From assembly GCA_900472395.1 (NCBI GenBank), contig UCHV01000010.1, positions 83,073-147,072 on the forward strand: a stretch of 64,000 nt of DNA. Reading direction: 5' to 3'. The notes below the pieces were generated by a model. It saw only the letters and a list, made by a program, of their open reading frames with translations, did no database searches and had not been told where the DNA came from. Origin of the DNA: Hyphomicrobiales bacterium (GTDB taxonomy: Bacteria > Pseudomonadota > Alphaproteobacteria > Rhizobiales > Rhizobiaceae). Position 1 is the first letter of the stretch. Every line of letters starts with the position of its first letter. Shown piece after piece: positions 35,953-45,071 of the stretch. A program made the position numbers and the translations under genes.

Positions 35953-37455
35953 TCAGAGGGCCGCCTTCAGTTTTCGCCCGAACCGCTGTTTCAGAAAACG
36001 CGAGGCGCGATAACGCCGGCCGGCCGGCCGTTCGGGGTCTGCTATATCGCTTTCGGCAAACATTTCCTCGTCGGCGGTCAGTTCGCGCATCGGCACGGGC
36101 ACAAGGCCGCGGCCGTTGTTCCGGTTCAGCGCGTCGATGGCCCTGACCAGCGATCCGCCATGCGCGGCAATTGCCTCGCCTACCTCTTCCACCGTGCGAC
36201 CAAGATGCTCGGCCACAAGGTCGTTGCGGGTGGCGATGATCTTGTCGCGCAGGATATCCTGATCGGGGCGGGCGGCCAGCACCACATCGCATTCCGTATC
36301 GTAGCCCATCGAACGATTGTTGAGGTTGGCCGAGCCGATCTTGATGATACGGTCATCGGCGAACATCATCTTGGCATGCACATAGATCGGCGTGCGCGCA
36401 TCGTTGACCGGATAAAACAGCCGGAAGCGGTCGTGACGATCGGCGTCCTGCACCAGTTTCATCAGGCGTATGCGGGCGCTGTCCATGGCCTTGGCCTCGA
36501 GATAACCTTCGCAGCCTTGCGGATTGATGAGAACCACTTCCGGTCCGTCTTCTTCCTTCAGTCGCTCGGCGATGGCCTTTGCGATGCGACGCGATGCGAA
36601 ATACTGGCTTTCGATATAGAGGGTCTTCTTCACCGCCGCGATGATGGCGAGCTTGGCCGTTTCGATCTCCACGATCTGTTTTCGTTCGGCATATTCGGGT
36701 GCCGTGCGGGCAATACCGATATCGACATCTTCAAACCCGACCTCCAGTCCTTCCGGCCAGGGGTCGCCATCGCAATGTTCGACGTCGAGATCTTCGTCGG
36801 TTGCCAGTTTCCACCGCCGCCGTGCGACCTCGCCAAGCGCCGCAGCGGCAGGGCCGGAAAGGCAGGTGGTAGCATCGTGCCAGGGCTCCTGCGCAAAGCC
36901 CATGGGCGAGCGGCGGGCCGGGGCATTTTCGGCATGGTCTCGCGTGTCCCAGCGGCCGACCGTCATGTCTATGCCGCCGCAAAAAGCCACGCGGTCATCG
37001 ATGACAAGCAGCTTCATGTGATGCGCCGACATGGCGGGGTGAGCGCCATCCAGCTTGAGGTGGATGCGTTTGTCGAACACCCACTTCAACATGTAGAACG
37101 GTGTTTCACCGCGCGTGATCGAGTTGATCAGGCCGATATCCCATTTGAGGATGCGAATATCGAGATCTTCGTTGCGGCGGGCGAGCGCGTTGAGAAAGGA
37201 GCCGAGCTGATCCGGCCATTCTGCGTGTTTTTCCGCCGCCGGCTCCAGCCTGATACGGGTATCGAAATCCCAGCCGATCAGGTAAATGGAGCGCTTCGCC
37301 TTGGTCATCGCGCTTTTTGCGGCGCTGAAAAAATCCGCTGCATCGACAATGATCGACAAACGCTCCGCCTTGGCAATGCGCCAGCAGGTTTCGCCTTCTT
37401 CCAATATATCTCGCATGGTCTGCCGGTCTGCTTCGACTGTGTTGTGGCAAGGCAT
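35953..37455 (-). CDS. Phospholipase D / cardiolipin synthase-like protein
   Basis: This encodes 500 residues; a later ATG at 37416 is an equally possible start. Two HKD motifs are complete: HMKLLVIDDRVAFCGG (about residue 145) and HAKMMFADDRIIKIGSANLN (about 355), so both halves of the PLD active site are present. There is no membrane segment, unlike bacterial cardiolipin synthases of the Cls type; a cytosolic or peripheral phosphatidyltransferase or phospholipase is likely. Confidence 0.85.
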   Translation of the reverse strand: MPCHNTVEADRQTMRDILEEGETCWRIAKAERLSIIVDAADFFSAAKSAMTKAKRSIYLIGWDFDTRIRLEPAAEKHAEWPDQLGSFLNALARRNEDLDIRILKWDIGLINSITRGETPFYMLKWVFDKRIHLKLDGAHPAMSAHHMKLLVIDDRVAFCGGIDMTVGRWDTRDHAENAPARRSPMGFAQEPWHDATTCLSGPAAAALGEVARRRWKLATDEDLDVEHCDGDPWPEGLEVGFEDVDIGIARTAPEYAERKQIVEIETAKLAIIAAVKKTLYIESQYFASRRIAKAIAERLKEEDGPEVVLINPQGCEGYLEAKAMDSARIRLMKLVQDADRHDRFRLFYPVNDARTPIYVHAKMMFADDRIIKIGSANLNNRSMGYDTECDVVLAARPDQDILRDKIIATRNDLVAEHLGRTVEEVGEAIAAHGGSLVRAIDALNRNNGRGLVPVPMRELTADEEMFAESDIADPERPAGRRYRASRFLKQRFGRKLKAAL

Positions 37456-37527
37456 ATAGGGCGTCGTTTCGACATGGCTATCGCAGGCGCGAACAGGCTG
37501 TGATTTCTCGCACGGGCAGCGCCATCA

Positions 37528-37539
37528 CGTCATATGACG
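37528..37539. promoter_or_regulatory. Perfect 12-bp palindrome between divergent genes
   Basis: CGTCATATGACG lies in the 209-base gap between the leftward PLD gene and the rightward small membrane protein. It has no mismatches. It is short enough to need other evidence before calling it an operator. Confidence 0.3.
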
Positions 37540-37664
37540 AGCGTTAATAAAAAAGGCGCGTGATACCTTCTTTTCATCGCATCCCGGCCCTAGTCTTTGT
37601 TTCATATGAGGAATGTCGAAAGGATCGTCGCGCAGGCGATCGGGCGCGAGCGGAGGTCACGGAA

Positions 37665-37823
37665 ATGCGGATCACATGGTTTCTGTTGGTGGGTATCCTC
37701 GTGGCCATGGTTTTGAGCATCACCTTGATCGATAACCGCATTCCGGCCCCGCCGGGCATTCAGCCGGGCCAGACGGAGCCGGCGCCTGCCAATCCGCTGG
37801 CTCCGCCACCGAGCCAGCAGTAA
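37665..37823 (+). CDS. Small single-span membrane protein with Pro-rich tail
   Basis: This encodes 52 residues from the ATG at 37665, with GGAGG 8 bases upstream. One membrane segment (about 4-21, WFLLVGILVAMVLSITLI) is followed by a tail rich in Pro and Ala. I do not recognise it. It resembles many small, unannotated rhizobial inner-membrane peptides. Confidence 0.55.
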   Translation: MRITWFLLVGILVAMVLSITLIDNRIPAPPGIQPGQTEPAPANPLAPPPSQQ

Positions 37824-37840
37824 GGCAATCTTCCGCTGTT

Positions 37841-38617
37841 TCAGCCCTGTCCCTTGACGGCGATAAGAAAGAAGCGGGGGAAGGCAAGCAGCCGGCGACC
37901 ATCCCCCATCGGCGGATAGGCCTCGTTGATGCGGGCCTCGTAATCTGCCAGAAAAGCATCGCGATGGTGTGAGCCGGCAGCATCGAGATAGGGTCTCAGA
38001 CCTGTCGCCTTCACCCATTCGACGATAGCCGCGGCATCCGCCATCGGGTGATAGTAGGTGGTGTGCCAGACATCGATCCCGATTGATTTCGGTGCCAGCC
38101 GATCGATATAGTCCGATGCCGGCGGAAGCGGTTTTCGCTTGACCTTGCCGCCCTGGAATGCTTCCGACCATGGGCCGGAAAGACCGGTCTCCTCCATCAT
38201 CCGATGCGACGCTTCGGTCAGGTTGTCCGGCATCTGTACCGCCAGAACGCCGCCGGGTTTGAGGTGATCCATCAGTCGCGCCAGGACCGAGACATGATCG
38301 GGCACCCATTGGAACACGGCATTGGCATAAAGCAGGTCCACCGGCGCGTCCGGTTCCCATGTCGCAAGATCTGCGGCGTCGAAGGTGACCGCCGGCAGGC
38401 GCTTTCGGGCGGCGGCCAGCATGTTGTCGTCACTGTCGATACCGGTCACGTTGGCGGCCCCAAAACGTTCGACCAGCAATTCGGTGGAATTGCCGGGTCC
38501 GCAACCGAGATCGAAGGCGCGGCTGGCGGTGGCAAGCGGCACCTGCGCCATCAAATCCCGGGCAGGACGGGTGCGCTCGTCCTCGAATTTCAGATATTGT
38601 TGCGAGGACCATGCCAT
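37841..38617 (-). CDS. tam: Trans-aconitate 2-methyltransferase
   Basis: This encodes 258 residues, the family length, from the ATG at 38617, which has AAGGAG 7 bases upstream. The SAM motif is [20 protein letters not shown]; typical Tam stretches are [34 protein letters not shown] and [12 protein letters not shown]. It methylates trans-aconitate, a spontaneous isomer of cis-aconitate that inhibits aconitase, so it is a metabolite-repair enzyme. Confidence 0.9.
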   Translation of the reverse strand: MAWSSQQYLKFEDERTRPARDLMAQVPLATASRAFDLGCGPGNSTELLVERFGAANVTGIDSDDNMLAAARKRLPAVTFDAADLATWEPDAPVDLLYANAVFQWVPDHVSVLARLMDHLKPGGVLAVQMPDNLTEASHRMMEETGLSGPWSEAFQGGKVKRKPLPPASDYIDRLAPKSIGIDVWHTTYYHPMADAAAIVEWVKATGLRPYLDAAGSHHRDAFLADYEARINEAYPPMGDGRRLLAFPRFFLIAVKGQG

Positions 38618-38870
38618 GGGCTTCTCCTTCTCCCGTATCGCCGTCATTGGATACGGGAACGGCCCGAGCGGCAAGTGGGCGAATTTGCGCGGTGAACCCG
38701 TCTCGTATCACAGATGCTGATGCACTCATTTATGCCGAAACTGAATTGCTGCAACGACCGCCACAGCTATCCGCTTTTTAGCGTAGGAGTGGATTTTTCG
38801 ACGAAAAACGCCTTGACCTCGGGGCCGCGCCGCGCCTTCACTCGGTCACGAAATTTGCAAGGAGAATGGC

Positions 38871-39755
38871 ATGTCCGTTGATACGTCCCCCAAAAGCACC
38901 ACTTGGACTTTCGTCGATGGTGAATGGCTTTCGGGCAATCCGAAGCTGATCGGCCCAACGTCGCACGCCATGTGGCTCGGCTCGACGGTGTTCGACGGCG
39001 CGCGCTGGTTCGACGGCATCTCGCCGGATCTGGACCTGCATTGCCAGCGTATCAACCGCTCGGCCATCAACATGGGCATGAAGCCCACGAAGACGCCGGA
39101 AGAGATCGAGGCGCTGGCGCTCGAAGGCGTCAAGAAATTCGACGGCAAGACCGCCATCTATATCAAGCCGATGTACTGGTCGGAACACGGCACTTCGTTC
39201 AGCGTCGTTGCCGCCGATCCGGAATCGACCCGTTTTGCCCTGTGCCTGTTCGAAGCGCCGATGAATACGGCAAAACCGTCGTCGCTGACGGTTTCTCCTT
39301 ACCGTCGTCCGAACCCGGAAGTCGCCATGACGGCCGCCAAGGCCGGCAGCCTGTATCCCAACAGCGGCCGCATGATCATCGAAGCGCGCAATCGCGGTTT
39401 CGACAATGCGCTTGCCCGCGACATGAACGGAAATGTGGCCGAAACCGCCTCGTCCAACATCTTCATCGTCAAGGACGGCGTCGTCTTCACGCCGATCGCC
39501 AACGGAACCTTTCTTGCCGGTATCACCCGTTCGCGCGTGATCGGACTATTGCGTCAGGGCGGCTATGAGGTTCGTGAAGCGACCATCACGGTCGAGGACG
39601 TCGCAAAGGCCGATGAGATCTTCACGTCGGGTAATTACTCGAAGATCGTTCCGATCAACAAATTCGAAGAGCGCGAATTGCAGCCCGGTCCGGTCGCGGC
39701 CAAGGCGCTCGAACTCTACATGGATTGGGCCAACGCAACGCGCAAGGCTGCCTGA
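38871..39755 (+). CDS. Branched-chain amino acid aminotransferase-like (class IV)
   Basis: This encodes 294 residues with AAGGAG before the ATG. The fold-type IV pattern is clear: SHAMWLGSTVFDGARWF, the PLP-binding Lys in AAKAGSLYPNSGRMIIEA and NGNVAETASSNIFIVKDGVV, TPIANGTFLAGITRSRVI. It is annotated as branched-chain aminotransferase in relatives. The usual GNY after the Lys is GSLY here, so substrate preference could differ from IlvE. A good terminator follows. Confidence 0.85.
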   Translation: MSVDTSPKSTTWTFVDGEWLSGNPKLIGPTSHAMWLGSTVFDGARWFDGISPDLDLHCQRINRSAINMGMKPTKTPEEIEALALEGVKKFDGKTAIYIKPMYWSEHGTSFSVVAADPESTRFALCLFEAPMNTAKPSSLTVSPYRRPNPEVAMTAAKAGSLYPNSGRMIIEARNRGFDNALARDMNGNVAETASSNIFIVKDGVVFTPIANGTFLAGITRSRVIGLLRQGGYEVREATITVEDVAKADEIFTSGNYSKIVPINKFEERELQPGPVAAKALELYMDWANATRKAA

Positions 39756-39786
39756 CTTTTTCTCGAGATACCTGCGAATAACGAGG

Positions 39787-39812
39787 ACGGCGCCTTTGAG
39801 GCGCCGTTTGTC
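39787..39812 (+). terminator. Intrinsic terminator after the aminotransferase gene
   Basis: The stem ACGGCGCC/GGCGCCGT closes a TTTGA loop and is followed by TTGTCGTTT. The rest of the gap to 40060 holds nothing I recognise apart from a ribosome site before the next gene. Confidence 0.75.
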
Positions 39813-40060
39813 GTTTCAGGAATGGCTAAGCCGGACAGATTGCAAGTTCAGCAAGGTTGCGCCTGCTTTGAGCGAGTTAATGTGATTAACGCTCGGTAAT
39901 GCGGAAATGCTTTGAGTTTAGCGCAATCTAAAGTTGATTGGTTGGCGTCGCTTCCCGCCACTATTCGTTGGGCGATAACAGAAAACCGAACCCGATCAAC
40001 ATCCGGGCGCAACCGCGACCGATGCGTTCATTCGCGCGCGCCTGCACAGGAGAACAAGAC

Positions 40061-40684
40061 ATGCCTGGCTACGAACTCGATATCACCTTCGATCAAGCCG
40101 GTCTGCAGGCGCTCAATGCTGCCGGCCAGAGCGTCACGATCGTCAAGCAGACTGCCGGCAGCAAGCCGGTCGCCTGGATCACTTTCACACCGCAGTTGTT
40201 CAACGTCATCACTTGGAACCCGGTATATTCCGTCTATTCTTCCACCACCAACGCCCAAGCGGGCGCTATCATCCAGACAAGTTCCAAAGCAACAGCTATC
40301 GGTGGCAGCAGCTACAATCTCAATACTGCCGGCTTCTTCGATCCTGGTGTCTCCGGCGCTGTCGGGCCGACCCAATACCAGATCGTTAACAGCGATCCGG
40401 ACCTGAAGATCGGATCGACGGCTATGGTGACCGGCGGTCTGCTGCAGGGCGCATCAGTCAACGGTACGGCCGTAACAGCGCCGATGTGCGCCGTCGGCAT
40501 TCTCTTCAACCAGACGGCGGTCTTCACGCCGATTGAAACCATCCTGGTGTTCACGTCCAGCTATTCCAACAACGGTATCGTCATTTCTCAGGTTGCCGGT
40601 ACCGCGCTGGCGGTCAGCTATACCACTAACCAGAAGGCGGCGATTACCTATAACGACCAGCAGAACCAGTTCATCGCCGCGTAA
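40061..40684 (+). CDS. Hypothetical protein, first of a tandem paralogue pair
   Basis: This encodes 207 residues from the ATG at 40061 behind CAGGAGAA. I do not recognise the family. It has no signal peptide, no membrane segment and only one Cys. It is rich in Ser, Thr, Asn and Gln with alternating hydrophobic residues, suggesting a beta-sandwich. The N-terminus YELDITFDQAGLQALNAAGQ matches YTLQIDIDQTGLQNIYNAEM of the next gene, and both contain VYSS repeats (WNPVYSVYSSTTNAQAG against WNDSLSVYSSSYSLQAY). A lectin-like or self-assembling protein is possible, but that is speculation. Confidence 0.6.
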   Translation: MPGYELDITFDQAGLQALNAAGQSVTIVKQTAGSKPVAWITFTPQLFNVITWNPVYSVYSSTTNAQAGAIIQTSSKATAIGGSSYNLNTAGFFDPGVSGAVGPTQYQIVNSDPDLKIGSTAMVTGGLLQGASVNGTAVTAPMCAVGILFNQTAVFTPIETILVFTSSYSNNGIVISQVAGTALAVSYTTNQKAAITYNDQQNQFIAA

Positions 40685-40881
40685 GCCGGAAACGGGACTG
40701 CGGAAATGACCGTGGCGAAGAGCGCCACTGCAACCCTGTCTGGCGGCTTATCCGCCGGCAGGCAGGGCGGCAGATGCGAAACTTTGCCTGAAAAGACGAG
40801 CCTGTTTCCGGGCGAGTGCATTTGCGACGTCCCTGTCCTGCCGAACGCAACCTTCGAGAGCCACCGTCACCGGATGGTGCC

Positions 40882-41547
40882 ATGACCGAATATACGCTTC
40901 AAATCGACATCGACCAGACAGGCTTGCAGAACATCTACAATGCCGAGATGGCCGTGGCGCTGCTGCAGCCGCAATATCGTGCGTCTTACCAAATCGTGTC
41001 TGTCCTTGCGCCTGCGACGAGCATGATCAACATCAGCTGGAATGATAGCCTGTCGGTCTATTCTTCATCCTACAGTCTTCAGGCCTATAATGTCCTGCGG
41101 ATCAATTCACAGAGCCCGGCGCTGAGCGGCCAGGTATTCACGTTCGATGGTCATTTTATCAGTCAGAGCGGGACGACGACACTTCCACAGACGATACAAC
41201 TCCAGAACGGCTCCGGCGGCATGGTAACGGCCGGGTTGGCGCGGACGTTCTGCGTCAATTCGCAGCCGAATGGCACAGCGATACTGGGTGCAACCTCATT
41301 GCTCAATGGCGGTCTTGGCACGTTTTCGATCAACAACCAGATACTGCTCACCTTGCTGAGCGGCGCGCAGGTAGGGATGGCGATCCCGACGCGGGCCTTT
41401 CCGAATTTCCCCGTTGCAAGCGCTCGCGCCAAAATGCCTGAAAGCAGGATTGCGGCGCAGACCCCGCTTCTTCTGCAGTTCAGTTCAGGCAATCCGACCC
41501 AAACCGCCTATTTCAACAGCAATGCCGGCGTTTTCGTATCCACATGA
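40882..41547 (+). CDS. Hypothetical protein, second of a tandem paralogue pair
   Basis: This encodes 221 residues from the ATG at 40882; the ribosome site is weak. It is a diverged copy of the preceding gene, sharing the N-terminal DxDQtGLQ motif, the SxYSS segment and a similar length and composition. It too lacks signal peptide and membrane segments. The 197 bases between the two copies contain no other gene. The two may form a complex or act on related ligands; nothing in the context tells the role. Confidence 0.6.
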   Translation: MTEYTLQIDIDQTGLQNIYNAEMAVALLQPQYRASYQIVSVLAPATSMINISWNDSLSVYSSSYSLQAYNVLRINSQSPALSGQVFTFDGHFISQSGTTTLPQTIQLQNGSGGMVTAGLARTFCVNSQPNGTAILGATSLLNGGLGTFSINNQILLTLLSGAQVGMAIPTRAFPNFPVASARAKMPESRIAAQTPLLLQFSSGNPTQTAYFNSNAGVFVST

Positions 41548-41592
41548 TCGGCTCTGCCCCGGGCAGAAAATCTGAAATCAACGCTCGAGCCG

Positions 41593-42210
41593 TCAGATTT
41601 TGGTTGTCTCTTCGAGGAAACTGCAAGCGCGGTCCGCTCCGCCCATTGAGATAGTATGACCGAGGCCAGGCTCGATGATGGTTTCGACGGGCAGACCGAT
41701 CTGTCTCAGTTCGTCAGCCGCCTTTTCGGTTTCCCATGATGGAATGACCGTGTCCGCGGTGCCGTGAACCAAAAGGATCCTGGTGCCGGGCGCCGGCGTC
41801 AGCGGTTTTTCGGTGGCGAGTCGCCCGGAGAAACCGATCACTGCTGCAATGGGCCAGCGCCCGCTGGAAACGGCATCCAGCGACATGATCGTGCCTTGCG
41901 AAAATCCGACAAACACAACGCGATCAAGCCGGTCCGAAAAACCGTTTTCCTCGATTATGCCGTGAATGACGGCGTCGAAAGAGGGGCGGGCGGCTGCGAT
42001 GCGGGCAGGGCGGTTTTCCGGTGTGACGTTTGCAACGCTGAACCACTGGTAGCCCATACCGAAGTCGGATGGTTGCGGTGCGTTCGGTGAGACGAAAGTG
42101 ATGCCGGGAAGACGTGGCTCCCAACTCTTTCCGAGCGGAGCAAGGTCGTCGCCGTTGGAGCCGACGCCATGAAGGAGGATGACGAGAAATGATTTTTGCG
42201 AAGCCGTCAT
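41593..42210 (-). CDS. Alpha/beta hydrolase, phospholipase/carboxylesterase type
   Basis: This encodes 205 residues. The catalytic triad of the family is visible: Ser in VGFSQGTIMSL, Asp in LVHGTADTVIP and His in GLGHTISMGG. The N-terminal LVILLHGVGSNGDDLAPLG is typical of the YpfH/EstB-like group. It hydrolyses small esters, perhaps acyl-thioesters or lysophospholipids. There is no signal peptide, so it is cytosolic. Confidence 0.85.
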   Translation of the reverse strand: MTASQKSFLVILLHGVGSNGDDLAPLGKSWEPRLPGITFVSPNAPQPSDFGMGYQWFSVANVTPENRPARIAAARPSFDAVIHGIIEENGFSDRLDRVVFVGFSQGTIMSLDAVSSGRWPIAAVIGFSGRLATEKPLTPAPGTRILLVHGTADTVIPSWETEKAADELRQIGLPVETIIEPGLGHTISMGGADRACSFLEETTKI

Positions 42211-42330
42211 TGAGTAAACCTTATGCCAATCCTGTACGGGCTACCGCGCGCGCTACCCCAGTAATTGCATTACAACGAAGAGAATGACGCGCGATAGAGA
42301 GCAGCCGGTGACCGCTCCGTTCACCTTTAA

Positions 42331-42349
42331 CGCATGGCATCGCCATGCG
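42331..42349 (-). terminator. Hairpin downstream of the GGDEF-EAL gene
   Basis: CGCATGGC and GCCATGCG form an 8-base perfect stem with a 3-base loop, 22 bases beyond the end of the GGDEF-EAL gene. On the minus strand it is followed by TTAAAGG, so it is a weak terminator candidate. Confidence 0.4.
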
Positions 42350-42371
42350 GTTCATCCGACGATGATCGGTC

Positions 42372-44114
42372 CTAACGGTTAAACCGGGTGATCGTACCCG
42401 CAGAACCGGGTAGCTGATCTGCTGACACCACGTGTGCAGCGCCGGTCAGTTGCGAATATTCGGCAATCGGTTCGGCTCTGCCAATCAGGTAACCTTGAAT
42501 GTTCTGGCACTGCGCGTCCTGCAGAAAGGCGCGCTGTTCTTCGGTTTCGACGCCTTCTGCAACGATCGGGATATTCAGTCCGCGCCCCAGGCCGATCACC
42601 GCACGCACGATTTCGTTGGCGCTCGGGTCGGCATTCAGCTTGGCAGTGAATGACCTGTCGATCTTGATGGTGTCGAACGGGAAGGCCTGCAGGTAGGACA
42701 GCGAAGAATAGCCGGTGCCGAAATCGTCCATGGCGATCTGCACACCGAGGCTTTTGAGCCCGCGCAAAATTTGCAGGGCGCGGGCAAAATCCTGAACCAG
42801 TACGCCTTCCGTCACTTCCAGTTCCAGCCGGTCGGGCGAAAGACCGGTCTGCAGCAGGACGGTGTGAACATCATGGACGAGATTTTCGTGACGGAACTGG
42901 ATGGGGGAGACGTTGATCGCGATCCTCAGCCTGTTCGGCCAGCTTGCCGCTTCACGGCAGGCCTCACGCAGCACCCAGCGGCCGATATCGATGATCAAGC
43001 CGCTTTCTTCCGCCAAAGGCACGAATTGATCCGGGGCGATGAGGCCGCGAATGGGATGGTGCCACCGCAACAGGGCTTCGAACCCGAAAATCTCTCCGGA
43101 AACCGACGCCTGCGGCTGATAATGCAGGGCCAGCTCGTGCCGGCTGATGGCGTGGCGCAAATCCTGCTGCAACACGCGCCGATCGTGCATCCGGCGGTCC
43201 GTGCCTGCATTGAAGGCGCAAAAGCGGCCGCGCCCTTCGGATTTGGCGCGGTAGAGCGCCGCATCTGCATTGGCAAGAAGCGTTGCGGCATCCTTGCCGT
43301 CCTGCGGAAACATGGCGATACCGATGCTCAGGCCCACGCTCAACGAGCGGCCATCGACGTCGATTTCCTCTTCCATGGCCTGCATGAGATTTTCCGCAAG
43401 GCGGGTTATCGTTTCAGGCTGGCTTTCGCCCGCGCTGATGACGGTAAACTCGTCGCCGCCGAGGCGCGCTGCGGCGTCCTGCGGTCCCAGCAAGCGCTTC
43501 AGGCGCAAGGCCAACTCGGTCAAAACGATATCGCCGGCGCCATGACCGAAAATATCGTTGATGTCCTTGAAGCGGTCGATATCGAAGCACATAACGCCGA
43601 AGTGCCGGCGGGTGACCTTGCTTTCCTCGATGAGGTTTTCGAGGCGGGCGGAAAAATGCGTCCGGTTCGGCAGATCCGTCAAAGGGTCGTGATGGGCGAG
43701 ATACGACACCCTCCGTTCCGCCTGTACGCGGGCGGTAACATCCTGCTGGGTTGTCAGGATATAACGGCCGCCGAGCAGGATATCATGCACCGCGACGATC
43801 TTTTCGCCGATCTCGATTTGAGCCTGCACCGTGCGACCGGCTTTCAGTTCGCTCTGCATGTGATCGAAAAACGTTTTCGGATCCTGCTTCCAGTCCTGAA
43901 CCCTTTCGCTTTCGATGATGTCGGCGAAGGTTTCAAGGCCTGAGAATGAATTGTCATCGATATCGTGCAGCAGACGGAAGCATCGGTTGGCGTAAACAAA
44001 CTGCCCCTCGAAGGTGAAGACGGCAACGGCAACAGGCATGTTGTCCATCGCCAGCTCCAGCGCCTCCAGCATCGTCATCTTGTCAGAAAGATTGTCACCC
44101 AAATTTGCGGTCAT
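42372..44114 (-). CDS. PAS-GGDEF-EAL cyclic-di-GMP protein
   Basis: This encodes 580 residues with no membrane segment. A PAS domain (about 15-130; FTFEGQFVYANRCFRLLHDI) precedes a GGDEF domain with the intact ARLGGDEFTVI (about 240) and an EAL domain with FGFEALLRWHHP, EVTEGVLVQD, DDFGTGYSSLSYL and KIDRSF. Both active sites look complete, so it may make and break cyclic di-GMP, switched by the PAS signal. Its target is likely motility or biofilm. Confidence 0.9.
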   Translation of the reverse strand: MTANLGDNLSDKMTMLEALELAMDNMPVAVAVFTFEGQFVYANRCFRLLHDIDDNSFSGLETFADIIESERVQDWKQDPKTFFDHMQSELKAGRTVQAQIEIGEKIVAVHDILLGGRYILTTQQDVTARVQAERRVSYLAHHDPLTDLPNRTHFSARLENLIEESKVTRRHFGVMCFDIDRFKDINDIFGHGAGDIVLTELALRLKRLLGPQDAAARLGGDEFTVISAGESQPETITRLAENLMQAMEEEIDVDGRSLSVGLSIGIAMFPQDGKDAATLLANADAALYRAKSEGRGRFCAFNAGTDRRMHDRRVLQQDLRHAISRHELALHYQPQASVSGEIFGFEALLRWHHPIRGLIAPDQFVPLAEESGLIIDIGRWVLREACREAASWPNRLRIAINVSPIQFRHENLVHDVHTVLLQTGLSPDRLELEVTEGVLVQDFARALQILRGLKSLGVQIAMDDFGTGYSSLSYLQAFPFDTIKIDRSFTAKLNADPSANEIVRAVIGLGRGLNIPIVAEGVETEEQRAFLQDAQCQNIQGYLIGRAEPIAEYSQLTGAAHVVSADQLPGSAGTITRFNR

Positions 44115-44186
44115 GCGCTGCTCCAGAACCGATGTTCACATCCCAGGTTGCACAACTTAAGTATTAGACGGTCGGTATATACGCTT

Positions 44187-44930
44187 TCAGGCGAAGCGAA
44201 TAGCCGCCGTGCCGATAATGATGACCGAGACGGCTACCATCAGCGGTTTCACCGGCATTTTTTTAACAATCAGCGCCCCGAACGGAGCAGCGAGCACGCC
44301 GCCGACGATGAGGCCCACGGCTGACGAAAGTTCCGACCAGCCCAAGGCCAGGATAAACGTCAGGGAGATTACAAAGGTGACTGCAAATTCGGTCAGGTTG
44401 GTGGAGCCGATCACCTTTTTCGGCTCGTGACCGCGGCCGAGCAGGCTGCTGGTGACGATCGGCCCCCAGCCGCCGCCGCCCATGGCATCCAGCAGGCCTC
44501 CCGCTCCGCCGACGTAAGGCACGATCCAGTCATGCACATCGCGTGGCCATTTCGGCCTGAATGCCTTGTAGAGAATGAAAAGGCCGATACCGATCAGATA
44601 AACAGAGACGATGGGCTCAATCATCTTGCCGTCGATGGTGGAGAGAAGATAGGCGCCGATTGCGCCGCCGATCATGCCTGCCGGTGCCAGCCTGAAAACC
44701 AGACGCCAATCGACATTGCGGTGATAGAGATGAGACGCGCCCGATGCCGCCGTGGTGAAACATTCGGTAATATGCGTCATGGCGCTGGCGGCTGCAGGCA
44801 CCACGCCGACAGCCAGAAGGCTGGTCGTGGTCAACACGCCGAAGGCCATGCCAAGCGCGCCATCGACGATCTGGGCGCAAAATCCGATGAGGACGAATAT
44901 CAGGAATTCGGACGTCACGAAATCGAACAT
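44187..44930 (-). CDS. TauE/SafE family sulfite exporter-like permease
   Basis: This encodes 247 residues with about seven hydrophobic segments. Family motifs are FCAQIVDGALGMAFGVLTTT near the N-terminus and GGAGGLLDAMGGGGWGPIVT in the middle, the two duplicated halves. Members export sulfite, sulfoacetate or other small anions. No sulfur-metabolism gene is adjacent, so the substrate is open. Confidence 0.88.
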   Translation of the reverse strand: MFDFVTSEFLIFVLIGFCAQIVDGALGMAFGVLTTTSLLAVGVVPAAASAMTHITECFTTAASGASHLYHRNVDWRLVFRLAPAGMIGGAIGAYLLSTIDGKMIEPIVSVYLIGIGLFILYKAFRPKWPRDVHDWIVPYVGGAGGLLDAMGGGGWGPIVTSSLLGRGHEPKKVIGSTNLTEFAVTFVISLTFILALGWSELSSAVGLIVGGVLAAPFGALIVKKMPVKPLMVAVSVIIIGTAAIRFA

Positions 44931-45026
44931 CGGCTATCTCCCGGCTGGCTGGTTGCAGCGGGATAAAATCGCCGGCAACGCCAAAAGGTTCCGGCCGTCG
45001 GTCGTCAGCAATTGATTGTTAGCGAT

Positions 45027-45055
45027 ACCACCGCGCGCTGAAATGGCGCGGTGGT
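45027..45055 (-). terminator. Hairpin after the 45072-45689 gene
   Basis: ACCACCGCGC and GCGCGGTGGT form a 10-base stem with a 9-base loop. No T-run follows on the minus strand, so it may stabilise the RNA end rather than terminate alone. Confidence 0.45.
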
Positions 45056-45071
45056 CCTGGCCGTTGTCGTG

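Noticed and set aside
44967..44992. Minus-strand GGAAC-N17-GATT upstream of the TauE gene
   Set aside because: Distance to the gene is good, but the -10 element does not match CGTT.
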